Positions 52,406 through 61,623 of a DNA stretch of 64,000 bases are shown here, piece by piece; position 1 is the first letter of the stretch; each line of letters starts with the position of its first letter. The position numbers and the translations under genes were made by a program. Source of the DNA: an uncultured Phascolarctobacterium sp. (GTDB lineage: Bacteria; Bacillota; Negativicutes; Acidaminococcales; Acidaminococcaceae); contig CASFJU010000011.1 in NCBI GenBank assembly GCA_949295115.1, positions 1 through 64,000 on the forward strand, read 5' to 3'. The notes below the pieces were generated by a model. The model ran no database searches. It worked only from the letters and a program-made list of their open reading frames with translations, and had not been told where the DNA came from.

Positions 52406-55400
52406 ATGAGATTAAAATTTAAACACCAAAAATTTCAGTCTGAAGCTGCCCAAGCTGTAGTTGATGTTTTTAAGGGTCAGCCAAAGTTAGATGCCAATTA
52501 TTTAATTGACAGCGGTGACGGTAGACAGGGGACTTTAATTGATGTTACCGGCTGGTGCAATCAGCCAATTGTGCCGCAGTTAAGTGATAAAGTTATTTTG
52601 GAAAATTTAAATGCTGTTCAGCGTGCAAATTCGCTTGCGCCTTCACCAAGGCTGGAAGGGCGTTATAATTTAACAATAGAAATGGAAACCGGCGTTGGCA
52701 AAACTTATACTTATATTAAAACGATGTATGAATTAAACAAGCATTATGGGTGGAGCAAGTTTATTGTTGTTGTACCCAGCATTGCTATCCGCGAAGGCGT
52801 TTATAAAAGTTTTACGGTAACACAGGAACATTTTGCAGAAGAATACGGTAAGAAAATACGGTTTTTTATTTATAATTCTGCTCAGCTGACTAATATTGAC
52901 CACTTTGCTTCGGATAACTCCATGCAGGTAATGATTATCAATGCGCAAGCGTTTAATGCCAAAGGTAAAGATGCGCGCCGCATTTACATGGAACTGGAAT
53001 GCTTCCGTTACCGTAAGCCGATTGATATTATTGCCAAAACTAACCCGATTTTGATTATAGATGAGCCGCAATCGGTAGAAGGTAAGCAAACCAAAGAACG
53101 GTTAAAAGAATTTAACCCGCTGATGACGCTGCGTTATTCGGCAACACATAAGGCAGATAGTATTTATAATATGGTTTACCGTCTGGACGCTATGGAAGCC
53201 TATAATAAAAAGCTGGTTAAAAAGATTTCTGTTAAGGGTATCAGCCAATCAGGAACAACAGCGACTGAAAGTTTTGTTTATCTGGAAAGTATTAATTTAT
53301 CAGATAAGAACCCTACAGCTACAATTCAGTTTGATTACAAAGGTGAAACCAAAATACGTAAAGTGACACGCAAGGTAGGCGAAGGGTTTAATTTATTTGA
53401 TAATTCTAACGGATTAGAGGAATACAAAAACGGTTTTACTGTAGTGCAGATTGATGGTAGGGACGATTCGGTTAAATTTTCAAATGGTATTAAAATTTAT
53501 GCCGGTGAGGTTATCGGGCAGGTGAGCGAAGAGCAATTACGCCGTATTCAGATTAGAGAAACTATTTTGTCGCATATCGAGTGTGAGCGTAAATTGTTTT
53601 ACAAGGGCATTAAAGTTTTATCACTATTTTTTATTGATGAGGTTGCCCATTATAGAAAATATGATGAACACGGCAATGCGGAGAACGGCGAATTTGCCAC
53701 GATGTTTGAAGAAGAATATAACGATATACTTAACCATTTTCAACATGAGTTTGGTGAAGACGAATATTTAAAATACTTAAATGCCATTAAAGCAGAAGAT
53801 ACGCATGCCGGTTATTTTTCCATTGATAAAAAAGGCAAGATGATTGACAGCAAGGTAGGCCGCGGTAAAGAGAAAACATCTGACGATGTTGATGCTTATG
53901 ACCTGATTATGAAAAACAAGGAGCTTTTGCTGGAAAGAAATCCGCAAAAATCACCGGTACGGTTTATTTTCTCTCATTCCGCATTGCGCGAAGGTTGGGA
54001 CAATCCTAATGTTTTCCAAATTTGTACGTTAAAGCAGAGTGCCAGTGAGGTACGCAAACGTCAGGAAGTAGGGCGCGGGTTACGCCTGTGTGTTAACCAG
54101 GATGGTGAGCGTATGGATGCAGGTGTGCTGGGCGCTGATGTGCAAAATGTAAATGTGTTGACGGTTATTGCCAGTGAAAGTTATGAAAGTTTTGCCAAAG
54201 GTTTACAGACTGAACTTGCAGAAGCAGTGGCAGACAGACCTGTTAAAGTTAATGCAGCTTTATTTGAAGGTGCTGTTATTAAAGATTTGCACGGCAGCGA
54301 GCAGGTTATTGATAACGAACTGGCAAGCGCTATTATATTTGGGCTTATAAAAAATGATTACATTGATGATAATGGCAGGTTGACGGACAAGTATTACTAT
54401 GATAAGTCTAATGGAGCAATTAGATTATCAGAAAAAGTTAAAGGGTTTGAGGCTGATGTTATAGATATTTTGGATTCTGTTTATAACAGTAAAGCTATGC
54501 AGCCTGAAAATGCACGTAAAAACAATGTTGAACTGCATGTGCAGAAAGATAAACTGGCAATGCCGGAGTTTAAAGCATTATGGCAAAAAATTAATGCCCG
54601 ATCCGTTTATGTTGTTGATTTTGATACGAATGAATTAATTGCTAAATCTGTGCATGCGCTTAATACAAAACTGCATATAGCTAAAATTTATTTTAAAGTA
54701 GAAACTGGCGAACTGAAAACAATTGAGTCGAAAGAAGCGTTGTTGAGCGGTGACGCTTTTATTAAAGAACAAGCAGCTACTTATGGCAATGACAAGCAAA
54801 TAGCCGTAAACAGCAGCGTAAAATATGATTTGATTGGCAAACTGGTGGAAGCAACAGGATTAACGCGCAAAGATATAGTGGCGATACTTACCGGTATTGA
54901 AAAGGCGGTGTTTAACCAGTTTAAAAATAACCCGGAAGAATTTATTATTAAAGCTGCGGCGTTAATTAATGATGAAAAAGCAACAGCAGTTATTCAGCAT
55001 ATTACTTATAATATGTTGGACGAAAAGTATGATACCAATATTTTTACAGAGCCGACTTTAAAGGGGAATTTGGGAACAAATGTAGTGAAAACTAAAAAGC
55101 ATTTGTATGACCATGTTTTGTATGATTCTGCAAATGAAAAAGCTTTTGCGCAGGAGCTTGATACTAATAATGATGTTGCGGTTTATGTAAAACTGCCGAA
55201 TGGTTTTTATATTTCAACTCCTGTCGGCAAGTATAATCCTGACTGGGCGATAGCGTTTTATGAAGGCTCGGTTAAACATATTTATTTTGTTGCCGAAACA
55301 AAAGGTTCAATGTCATCTTTACAGCTGAGAGAAATAGAAAAGGCTAAGATACATTGCGCTAAAGAGCATTTTAAAGCTATCAGCAACGGTAATGTAGTTT

Positions 55401-55450
55401 ATGATGTTGTAAATGGTTATGATGAATTGATGAATATTTTGCGCAAGTAA
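52406..55450 (+). CDS. res: Type III restriction endonuclease subunit
   Basis: DNA-translocating helicase-nuclease; 1014 residues. Walker A is METGVGKT (about 93-100) and the DEAD-box is IIDEPQ (about 216-221). Later motifs include SHSALREGWDNPNVFQ (motif V-like) and QEVGRGLRLC (motif VI). The C-terminal PD-(D/E)xK nuclease shows P-D-W near 946 and E-T-K near 964 (FVAETKG). Length is typical, and no frameshift is seen, so the system looks active. Confidence 0.95.
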   Translation: MRLKFKHQKFQSEAAQAVVDVFKGQPKLDANYLIDSGDGRQGTLIDVTGWCNQPIVPQLSDKVILENLNAVQRANSLAPSPRLEGRYNLTIEMETGVGKTYTYIKTMYELNKHYGWSKFIVVVPSIAIREGVYKSFTVTQEHFAEEYGKKIRFFIYNSAQLTNIDHFASDNSMQVMIINAQAFNAKGKDARRIYMELECFRYRKPIDIIAKTNPILIIDEPQSVEGKQTKERLKEFNPLMTLRYSATHKADSIYNMVYRLDAMEAYNKKLVKKISVKGISQSGTTATESFVYLESINLSDKNPTATIQFDYKGETKIRKVTRKVGEGFNLFDNSNGLEEYKNGFTVVQIDGRDDSVKFSNGIKIYAGEVIGQVSEEQLRRIQIRETILSHIECERKLFYKGIKVLSLFFIDEVAHYRKYDEHGNAENGEFATMFEEEYNDILNHFQHEFGEDEYLKYLNAIKAEDTHAGYFSIDKKGKMIDSKVGRGKEKTSDDVDAYDLIMKNKELLLERNPQKSPVRFIFSHSALREGWDNPNVFQICTLKQSASEVRKRQEVGRGLRLCVNQDGERMDAGVLGADVQNVNVLTVIASESYESFAKGLQTELAEAVADRPVKVNAALFEGAVIKDLHGSEQVIDNELASAIIFGLIKNDYIDDNGRLTDKYYYDKSNGAIRLSEKVKGFEADVIDILDSVYNSKAMQPENARKNNVELHVQKDKLAMPEFKALWQKINARSVYVVDFDTNELIAKSVHALNTKLHIAKIYFKVETGELKTIESKEALLSGDAFIKEQAATYGNDKQIAVNSSVKYDLIGKLVEATGLTRKDIVAILTGIEKAVFNQFKNNPEEFIIKAAALINDEKATAVIQHITYNMLDEKYDTNIFTEPTLKGNLGTNVVKTKKHLYDHVLYDSANEKAFAQELDTNNDVAVYVKLPNGFYISTPVGKYNPDWAIAFYEGSVKHIYFVAETKGSMSSLQLREIEKAKIHCAKEHFKAISNGNVVYDVVNGYDELMNILRK

Positions 55451-55471
55451 AAATTGAATATTTTTAAAAAC

Positions 55472-55505
55472 AAAAACACCCTCCATATTTATGGAGGGTG
55501 TTTTT
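55472..55505. terminator. Bidirectional terminator closing the island
   Basis: Perfect 15-bp stem (AAAAACACCCTCCAT with ATGGAGGGTGTTTTT, loop ATTT). It marks the right edge of the AT-rich island and ends both res and the converging stalk-domain gene. Confidence 0.9.
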
Positions 55506-55526
55506 ACTAACTGTTAAATTTTCACA

Positions 55527-56438
55527 TCACACATGGCTGGCGCTTATTTTTACGTTGTAGCCGAGTACGTGTTCAAGCATTTCGACCGGCACCATAGTTA
55601 CGCCGTTGATGAGTTCCGGCGTGTATTGCAGCTGTACGCGCATACGCTGCTGGCCGTAGTCATAGCTGCCAATGGTGCAGACTGCGCTGCGCGGGCCGTC
55701 GTAAACAACTGCTGTCTGCGCGTCGCCGTTCCACGTTACGGTGTAGCCAAGAGCTTCGGCAACCTGGCGCAAGGGCACATACAGGGTGTTGTTCTTTTCA
55801 ACCAGCTTTACGTCAGCCAGTTCTTTGCCGTCCATGGCAATTACACCGGCGGTGGTGCTGATGTTAATATCGGCTGGGCCTTGTTTTAACAGCACTGCTT
55901 TGGTGGCGGTAGCCTGTCCCGGCATGCTCATGGTAGTAAATTCGTACCACAGCAGCATTTTGTCGCCGGCTTTAAGTTCGGCAACATCAGGGTAAACCTG
56001 CGGGAAGATTGTTACATACTGCGATTCGTTCACGTTCAGCACGCGCACGCTGCCGTCTTCCTGCGGCTCTACTTTGCCAATGTTAAAATAAGTAAAGGTG
56101 GGGCGGTCATTCTGCTTGCCTGCAATAACGGCATCGGCCTTGCCCTGCGGCGGCAGGCTGCGGGTAAGCACAGGCCCGTACCACGCTTTAACCTGTTCGC
56201 CTTCGCGGATGTCAAAACCGTTCAGGTAATAGCCGGTGCCGTTCTGGATAACGAAGGTGTCATCCGTGATGTGCAGGGCTACGCTGTCGGTTTTTTTGTT
56301 ATCGTTTGTAATCGTAATCATGTCGCCGTTGCGGCCGGTTACGCTGCCTGCCATTTGCAGTTCTTTAGGCACGCTTTGTGCAAGGGCGCTGCCGCTGATG
56401 GTAAGCAGGCAGAGCGCTGCTGCAAGTATTTTTTTCAT
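55527..56438 (-). CDS. Secreted protein with copper-amine-oxidase-N (stalk) domain
   Basis: A 303-residue exported protein. Signal peptide 1-20 (MKKILAAALCLLTISGSALA). The N-terminal ~180 residues are beta-rich and unrecognised; the C-terminal ~105 form a stalk domain, with NNTLYVPLRQVAEALGYTVTW and MVPVEMLEHVLGYNV as its two repeats. Such domains are common on Negativicute cell surfaces. The true start is ATG 56438 with AAAGGAG upstream; the open frame runs further upstream but that part is not protein-like. Confidence 0.85.
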   Translation of the reverse strand: MKKILAAALCLLTISGSALAQSVPKELQMAGSVTGRNGDMITITNDNKKTDSVALHITDDTFVIQNGTGYYLNGFDIREGEQVKAWYGPVLTRSLPPQGKADAVIAGKQNDRPTFTYFNIGKVEPQEDGSVRVLNVNESQYVTIFPQVYPDVAELKAGDKMLLWYEFTTMSMPGQATATKAVLLKQGPADINISTTAGVIAMDGKELADVKLVEKNNTLYVPLRQVAEALGYTVTWNGDAQTAVVYDGPRSAVCTIGSYDYGQQRMRVQLQYTPELINGVTMVPVEMLEHVLGYNVKISASHV

Positions 56439-56634
56439 TTTATGCACTCCTTTATCCGGTAACTTGCAAATATTATAGCATGTATCAGTTATAATACGCC
56501 AGTATGTTGCAAAGAGTTTGCAAAGATGTATATTGTGTGATAAAAGTTTTAAAAATATATGACCGGAAAGAGGATTTTTAAAACAAATAGCGTATACTAT
56601 TAATATATGTGCTATTTTGGAACGGCAGAAGGGG

Positions 56635-57297
56635 ATGAGGACAATTTCTTTAAGTACAAGGCAAAAGCGTATAGCTGAGATTGTAAGACAGGACGGGCCG
56701 ATTACCGGCGAGCATATTGCGGAACGCCTTAACGTTACGCGCGCTGCCCTGCGCAGCGATTTGGCGATACTGGTGATGGGCGGCATTCTTGATGCAAGAC
56801 CGAAGGTTGGGTACTTTTTTACCGGCAAAAACACTTTGGGCATGCTGATGGAAGAAATTTCCGGTATCTGCGTGCGCGATTTGCAGTCCGTACCGGTTGC
56901 CGTCAGCCACGATAAAAGCGCCTATGAGGCTGTAATAACGATGTTTCTGGAAGATGTCGGCACGGTGTTTGTCATCGACGACGCCGGTTTGCTTGTCGGT
57001 GTTGTTTCGCGCAAGGATTTGCTGAAGGCGGCCATCAACAACAACTACAACCTGCGCGAGGTGCCGGTTGTAATGGTAATGACGCCGCTTTCCAAGCTGA
57101 TTGTGGTAACGCCGGAGGATTCCGTCGCCGCGGCGGCCAGAAAGATTATTGACAACGAGATTGACTGCCTGCCGGTTGTGCGCTGTATAGAAGAAGGCAG
57201 CCGCAGCTTTGAGGTTGTGGGCAGGATTACCAAAACGAATTTTACGCGTCTGCTGGTGGATTTGGCAGAGGGCAAAGGGGGCAATTATCATAGTTAA
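56635..57297 (+). CDS. ccpN: CcpN-like repressor (HTH plus CBS domains)
   Basis: A regulator resembling Bacillus CcpN/YqzB, which represses gluconeogenic genes in glycolytic conditions. 220 residues: an N-terminal winged helix (RQKRIAEIVRQDGPITGEHIAERLNVTRAALRSDLAIL, landmarks GPITGEHIAE and TRAALRSDL), the GILDARPKVGYFF linker, and two CBS domains (about 77-200, AEA- and ATP-type nucleotide pockets). The start ATG 56635 matches the family N-terminus although the AAGGGG before it is only a few nt away; a TTG at 56617 is the alternative. It precedes ppsR, as in Bacillus. Confidence 0.88.
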   Translation: MRTISLSTRQKRIAEIVRQDGPITGEHIAERLNVTRAALRSDLAILVMGGILDARPKVGYFFTGKNTLGMLMEEISGICVRDLQSVPVAVSHDKSAYEAVITMFLEDVGTVFVIDDAGLLVGVVSRKDLLKAAINNNYNLREVPVVMVMTPLSKLIVVTPEDSVAAAARKIIDNEIDCLPVVRCIEEGSRSFEVVGRITKTNFTRLLVDLAEGKGGNYHS

Positions 57298-58111
57298 GAC
57301 ACCGGTTATATATGCTTTGTCCGATTCTATCGGCGAAACTGCCGAATCGGTTGTAAAGGCTACTACCAGCCAGTTTGTGCAGGAAAAATTTGACGTTATC
57401 CGCGTGCCGTATGTTAAAGATGCGTCACAGGTTGAAAAAATACTGGAAGAAGCAAAGGAAAGCGGCGCGATTGTCTGCTACACGATTGTATCGCCGGAGC
57501 TGCGCGAGCATATTATGCAGAAGGCGATGGAGCTGGATGTTGAGGTTGTGGACGTTTTAGGGCCGATGCTTAAAGCGATTGAAAAAACTTCGGGTTTGCT
57601 GCCTAAAAACCAGGCAGGCCTTATCCATGCTTTGGATCACGAATATTTTAAACGCGTGGAAGCAATCGAGTTTGCCGTTAAATACGACGACGGCAAAAAC
57701 CCGCTTGGGCTGCTTAAAGCAGACGTTGTGCTTATCGGCGTAAGCCGCACCAGTAAAACGCCGCTTAGTATGTACCTGGCGCACAAGCAGCTTAAAGTTG
57801 CCAACGTGCCTTTAGTGCCGGAGATTACGCCGCCGGAAGAACTGTTTAAGGTTCCGCCGCACAAAATTATCGGTCTTTTGATTGACCCGTTCAAGCTGAA
57901 TGAAATCCGCAGCGAGCGTTTGAAAACGATGGGCCTCAGCGACGGCGCGAACTATGCCGATGTAAGGCGCATCAGCGAGGAGCTGGAATACGCCAAGGCG
58001 ATTATGCGACGCGTGCACTGCAAGATTATTAACGTATCGAACCGCGCCATTGAAGAAACGGCGGGCATGATACTTGATTATGTACAAAAAAACAGAGACA
58101 GGCACATATAA
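57290..58111 (+). CDS. ppsR: PPDK/PEP synthase regulatory protein (PDRP, DUF299), AUA start
   Basis: Bifunctional kinase/phosphorylase that inactivates and reactivates pyruvate phosphate dikinase. 273 residues from the proposed start; the N-terminus (VIYALSDSIGETAESVVKA) and the nucleotide loop GVSRTSKTPLSMYLAH are typical. No ATG, GTG or TTG is near AAAGGGGG (57274-57281). The in-frame codons there are ATT, ATC and ATA (57284, 57287, 57290); ATA is best spaced at 8 nt and yields MVKTPVIYALS, as in Bacillus YqfL. In-frame TTGs at 57209 and 57215 have no ribosome site. It overlaps the ccpN stop. Confidence 0.9.
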   Translation: MVKTPVIYALSDSIGETAESVVKATTSQFVQEKFDVIRVPYVKDASQVEKILEEAKESGAIVCYTIVSPELREHIMQKAMELDVEVVDVLGPMLKAIEKTSGLLPKNQAGLIHALDHEYFKRVEAIEFAVKYDDGKNPLGLLKADVVLIGVSRTSKTPLSMYLAHKQLKVANVPLVPEITPPEELFKVPPHKIIGLLIDPFKLNEIRSERLKTMGLSDGANYADVRRISEELEYAKAIMRRVHCKIINVSNRAIEETAGMILDYVQKNRDRHI

Positions 58112-58142
58112 AAATAACCCCCGCTAAGTACGGGGGTTATTT
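58112..58142. terminator. Bidirectional terminator between ppsR and the LptA-like gene
   Basis: Stem AAATAACCCCCG with CGGGGGTTATTT, loop of 7, A and T flanks. Confidence 0.85.
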
Positions 58143-58148
58143 AAGCTG

Positions 58149-58619
58149 TTATATAAATTTTTTGTCGCGTACGTTGTAGGTTACGTCGCCCTGCTGCGGC
58201 GTGCCGTTAACGGCGACATTGCCGCTGAACACGGCGTTTTTGGTTTTCCAGTTAAAGCTGCCGCTGTCGGCGGTGATGCGCAGGTCGTCCTGCGTAAAAA
58301 TCATGCTGCCGCTTACGTAGGCTGTTTTTTCGTTGCCGATAACGTCAACCTTGTCGCAGTCAAAGTGGATGCCGGTGGGCTTGTCGGTTAAGCTGATGTT
58401 GCCTTCGGCAGTGACTTTAAGCTGATACAGGTAAACTTTGGCTGCGTCGCCGTCGATAACGCGGTCGCCCAAATCGACATGCACGTTGCCTTTTAAATCG
58501 TACACGCCGGTAAAGGGGTTAAAGGTCTGGCTGTCGCTCGTGATAGCAGGCTCGGAAGCCAGCGCGGACGGCACCAGCATAAAAAGCATTATAAAAAGAA
58601 CTGCAATTATTTTTTTCAT
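58149..58619 (-). CDS. Periplasmic LptA/OstA-like protein
   Basis: A 156-residue exported protein with a signal peptide (about 1-21, hydrophobic core IIAVLFIMLFMLVPSALA) and a beta-jellyroll OstA/LptA-type domain: ITSDSQTFNPFTGVYDLKGNVHVDLGDRVIDGDAAKVYLYQ, with repeated strands on both halves (landmarks LKGNVHV, VSGSMIF, FSGNVAV). LptA proteins bridge LPS across the periplasm, so this implies an outer membrane. It is alone, not in an lpt operon. ATG 58619 has GAGGTAG upstream. Confidence 0.8.
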   Translation of the reverse strand: MKKIIAVLFIMLFMLVPSALASEPAITSDSQTFNPFTGVYDLKGNVHVDLGDRVIDGDAAKVYLYQLKVTAEGNISLTDKPTGIHFDCDKVDVIGNEKTAYVSGSMIFTQDDLRITADSGSFNWKTKNAVFSGNVAVNGTPQQGDVTYNVRDKKFI

Positions 58620-58712
58620 TGTTACTACCTCGGTTTTTAAAGAATATACTACTATTATAGACTTTGGCGCGGTAGGCGGCAAGGCTGATTAAGTGAAATA
58701 AAGGTGAAAGAA

Positions 58713-59696
58713 ATGAGCATCAGGGAATTATACGAAAGAACCGAAGAACAGATATTATCGCCGTGGGCGCAGAAAAGCGCGGCTGCCGTGCGCGAGAAGG
58801 AAGAAGAACCGGACGAGCTGCGCACAGCTTACCAACGCGACAGGGACAGGATTATCCATAGCATGGCGTTCCGCAAATTAAAGCATAAAACGCAGGTGTA
58901 CTTAAACCCGGGCGACCATTACCGCACGCGCCTGACGCACAGCATGGAAGTATCGCAGATTGCCAGGACGATTGCCCGCGCGCTGCGTTTAAACGAAGAT
59001 TTGACGGAAGCGGCGGCGCTGGGGCACGACCTTGGGCACACGCCGTTCGGCCACGCGGGCGAGCGCGCCATTAATGCTTATACCGGGCATTTTAAGCACA
59101 ACGAGCAGAGCCTGCGCGTGGTTAAATATTACGGGCGCGACGGGCGCGGGCTGAACCTGACGCTGGACGTGCAGGACGCGATTGTAAACCATACGGGCGA
59201 TACGCTGCCGAAAACGCTGGAAGGGCAGATTGTGCGCCGCTGCGACCGTATTGCCTACCTGTGCCACGATTTTGACGACGGCTGCAAGGTTGGCATCATC
59301 GGGCCGGAAAAACTGCCGGGTATTGTCGCTATGCGCCTTGGCACACAGCCGAGCCAGATTCTGGATATCCTTGTGCGCAACATAGTGGAAAATTCGCTGG
59401 GCAAGCCGCAGATTGTAATGGACAAATATTATGAGGAAGCTGTGGACGAGTTCCGCTGCTTTATGTTCGATTACGTTTACTGCTCGCCGGAGCTGACGCA
59501 GGAACACCGCAAGGCGGAACACGTTGTAACGACGCTGCTTGATTTATACATGAACCAGCCGGAAATGCTGCCGCGCGAATACGCCGAAGCCGCTAAAATT
59601 TTCGGCAAGGAGCAGGCGGTGGTGGATTTTGTCGCCAGCCTGACGGACGCCGCCGCGGTGCAGCATTTCAGCCGTTATTTTCTGCCGGTTATATAA
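58713..59696 (+). CDS. dgt: dGTPase (deoxyguanosinetriphosphate triphosphohydrolase-like)
   Basis: HD-domain enzyme splitting dNTPs into nucleoside and tripolyphosphate; 327 residues. The metal ligands are in RLTHSMEV (His) and GHDLGHTPFGH (H-D), with a later Asp in HDFDDG. ATG 58713 has AAAGGTG 6 nt upstream; GTG 58704 overlaps that site. dgt-dnaG-rpoD is the standard Firmicute order. Confidence 0.92.
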   Translation: MSIRELYERTEEQILSPWAQKSAAAVREKEEEPDELRTAYQRDRDRIIHSMAFRKLKHKTQVYLNPGDHYRTRLTHSMEVSQIARTIARALRLNEDLTEAAALGHDLGHTPFGHAGERAINAYTGHFKHNEQSLRVVKYYGRDGRGLNLTLDVQDAIVNHTGDTLPKTLEGQIVRRCDRIAYLCHDFDDGCKVGIIGPEKLPGIVAMRLGTQPSQILDILVRNIVENSLGKPQIVMDKYYEEAVDEFRCFMFDYVYCSPELTQEHRKAEHVVTTLLDLYMNQPEMLPREYAEAAKIFGKEQAVVDFVASLTDAAAVQHFSRYFLPVI

Positions 59697-59797
59697 TGTA
59701 ACGAAAAATAAATTATATTTAATAAAAAAGAGGATTTTTTATTTGGATATTGAATATAAATAGAGCAGATGATATTTAAAGTGACGGGGGCAGGCAA

Positions 59798-61585
59798 ATG
59801 AGCATTATGTTTGATGATTTTAAAGAGCAGGTCCGCTCACAGGCAAATATCGTCGATATAGTTTCGGAATATGTACCGCTGAAAAAACGCGGCAGCAGCT
59901 ATTGGGGCTGCTGTCCTTTTCATGGCGAAAAAACGCCGTCGTTTTCGGTTTCGCCGGATAAAAACTTTTTTTACTGCTTTGGCTGCCACGCGGGCGGCGA
60001 TATTTTCAGCTTCATCATGAAGATTGAAAACTGCACTTTTCAGGAAGCGCTGAAAATATTGGCCAACAAACTTGGCATACCCATCCCGGAGCGCGAAAAA
60101 ACCAGGCAGGAAATTGAACGCGAAAAAGAAGCGAAAGAAATTATTGCCGCTAACGAGCTGGCAACCCGCTTTTACCAGGCCTGCCTTGCCAAAAGCGAGT
60201 ACGGCAGAATAGCGCAGAAATATCTTGCCGGGCGCGGTATAACGCCAGAGATAATCGAAAAATTTTCCATCGGCGTGTCGCTGCCGGTTTATACATCGCT
60301 TGTTAAAGCGCTTGGCAAACGCGGCTGCCGCGAAGAACTGCTGATTAAAGCGGGGCTTGCCTTAAAAGGCCGCAGCGGCGCTTATGATAAGTTCCGCGGG
60401 CGCGTGATGATACCGATTGAGGACGCGCGCGGGCATGTTGTAGGTTTTGGCGGGCGCACGCTGGAACAGAATGCGGAAACCGCCAAATACATGAACACCG
60501 CCGAAACGGAATGGTTTAACAAACGTACTTTGCTGTTTGGTTTGCACGCCGCTTTTAAGGAAATCAAAAAAAGGCGGCAGGCAATTATTGTAGAAGGCTA
60601 CATGGACGCCATCAGCCTGCACGCCGCCGGTATTGACTGGGCGGTAGCTTCAATGGGCACGGCGTTTTCGGCTGAACAGGCCAAACTTTTAGCGCGCGTG
60701 TGCGATGAGGTTGTGTTCTCGTACGACAGCGATGAAGCAGGCTTGCGGGCTGATATCAGGGCCGTAAGCATTGCGCGTGCCGCAGGGCTTAAAGTAAAAG
60801 TGCTTTCCGTACCGGACGGCAAGGACCCGGACGAATTTGTGCGCAAGCATGGCACAGATGCGTACCTGAAACTTATCGAAAATGCGTCTGACGGGTTTGA
60901 TTTTCAGATGCGGCAGACGATTGCGCAAAATAATGTTTCAAATTTAGCAGGAAAAGTGGAAGCTGTGTCGAAAATATTACCATTCCTGTTAGAATGTAAA
61001 AACGATATTGAAGTTGCCGGCCATATCAGCAGGCTGGCACAGCTTTTAACAATAGACGAAAGCCTTATTATGAGCGAGTATCGCAAGCTGGCACGCAAAA
61101 GCGGCAGGCGCGAGCCTGTAACGCCGTTGCCGCAGCAAAAAACGGTGCGCGCCGCAGGGGCGGAAGACGAAGCTGAACGCCAGCTTCTTAATATACTTGC
61201 CAAAAATTTACGGCTGCTGTTGCTTTACAGGGACAAGATAGAACAAGCCGGGTTTACATCGCCGGAACATGAAGAAATTTACAATGCCCTTGCAGAGCAG
61301 CTGGCAAAATCGCCTGACGGCGATGCGGCTTCCGAGCTTTTCAGAAGCCTTAATCCGCAGGCGGCGGCAGAATTTGCCGCTATAATGGCAAAAAATGTGC
61401 AGCCCGGTGATGAGGAAAAACTCATCGAAGACTGCATACGTACGATGAATAAGGGCAAACTGGAGGCGCTGTACGAAAAACACCGTCTGCTTGCCGATGA
61501 ATATGAACGTTTGGGGGACAGCCGCTTTTTGCAGGAGCTTGCAGAAAGCCAGAAAATAAAAGATGCGATTAAAAACTTGTATTGA
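59798..61585 (+). CDS. dnaG: DNA primase
   Basis: Makes replication primers. 595 residues: the CHC2 zinc finger (C39, H42, C60, C63), TOPRIM core with [14 protein letters not shown] (catalytic Glu) and SYDSDEAG (Asp pair), and a C-terminal helicase-binding region. It starts with ATG at 59798 about 100 nt after dgt and overlaps the longer rpoD frame by 4 nt. Typical length. Confidence 0.97.
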   Translation: MSIMFDDFKEQVRSQANIVDIVSEYVPLKKRGSSYWGCCPFHGEKTPSFSVSPDKNFFYCFGCHAGGDIFSFIMKIENCTFQEALKILANKLGIPIPEREKTRQEIEREKEAKEIIAANELATRFYQACLAKSEYGRIAQKYLAGRGITPEIIEKFSIGVSLPVYTSLVKALGKRGCREELLIKAGLALKGRSGAYDKFRGRVMIPIEDARGHVVGFGGRTLEQNAETAKYMNTAETEWFNKRTLLFGLHAAFKEIKKRRQAIIVEGYMDAISLHAAGIDWAVASMGTAFSAEQAKLLARVCDEVVFSYDSDEAGLRADIRAVSIARAAGLKVKVLSVPDGKDPDEFVRKHGTDAYLKLIENASDGFDFQMRQTIAQNNVSNLAGKVEAVSKILPFLLECKNDIEVAGHISRLAQLLTIDESLIMSEYRKLARKSGRREPVTPLPQQKTVRAAGAEDEAERQLLNILAKNLRLLLLYRDKIEQAGFTSPEHEEIYNALAEQLAKSPDGDAASELFRSLNPQAAAEFAAIMAKNVQPGDEEKLIEDCIRTMNKGKLEALYEKHRLLADEYERLGDSRFLQELAESQKIKDAIKNLY

Positions 61586-61623
61586 AATGGTCAAAGCAGT
61601 TTATCACGAAGGGAGGGAACACC

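Noticed and set aside
55527..56843. A 438-residue reading of the stalk-domain gene
   Set aside because: The extra 135 N-terminal residues lack protein character and hide the clear signal peptide; the ATG at 56438 with AAAGGAG is the start.
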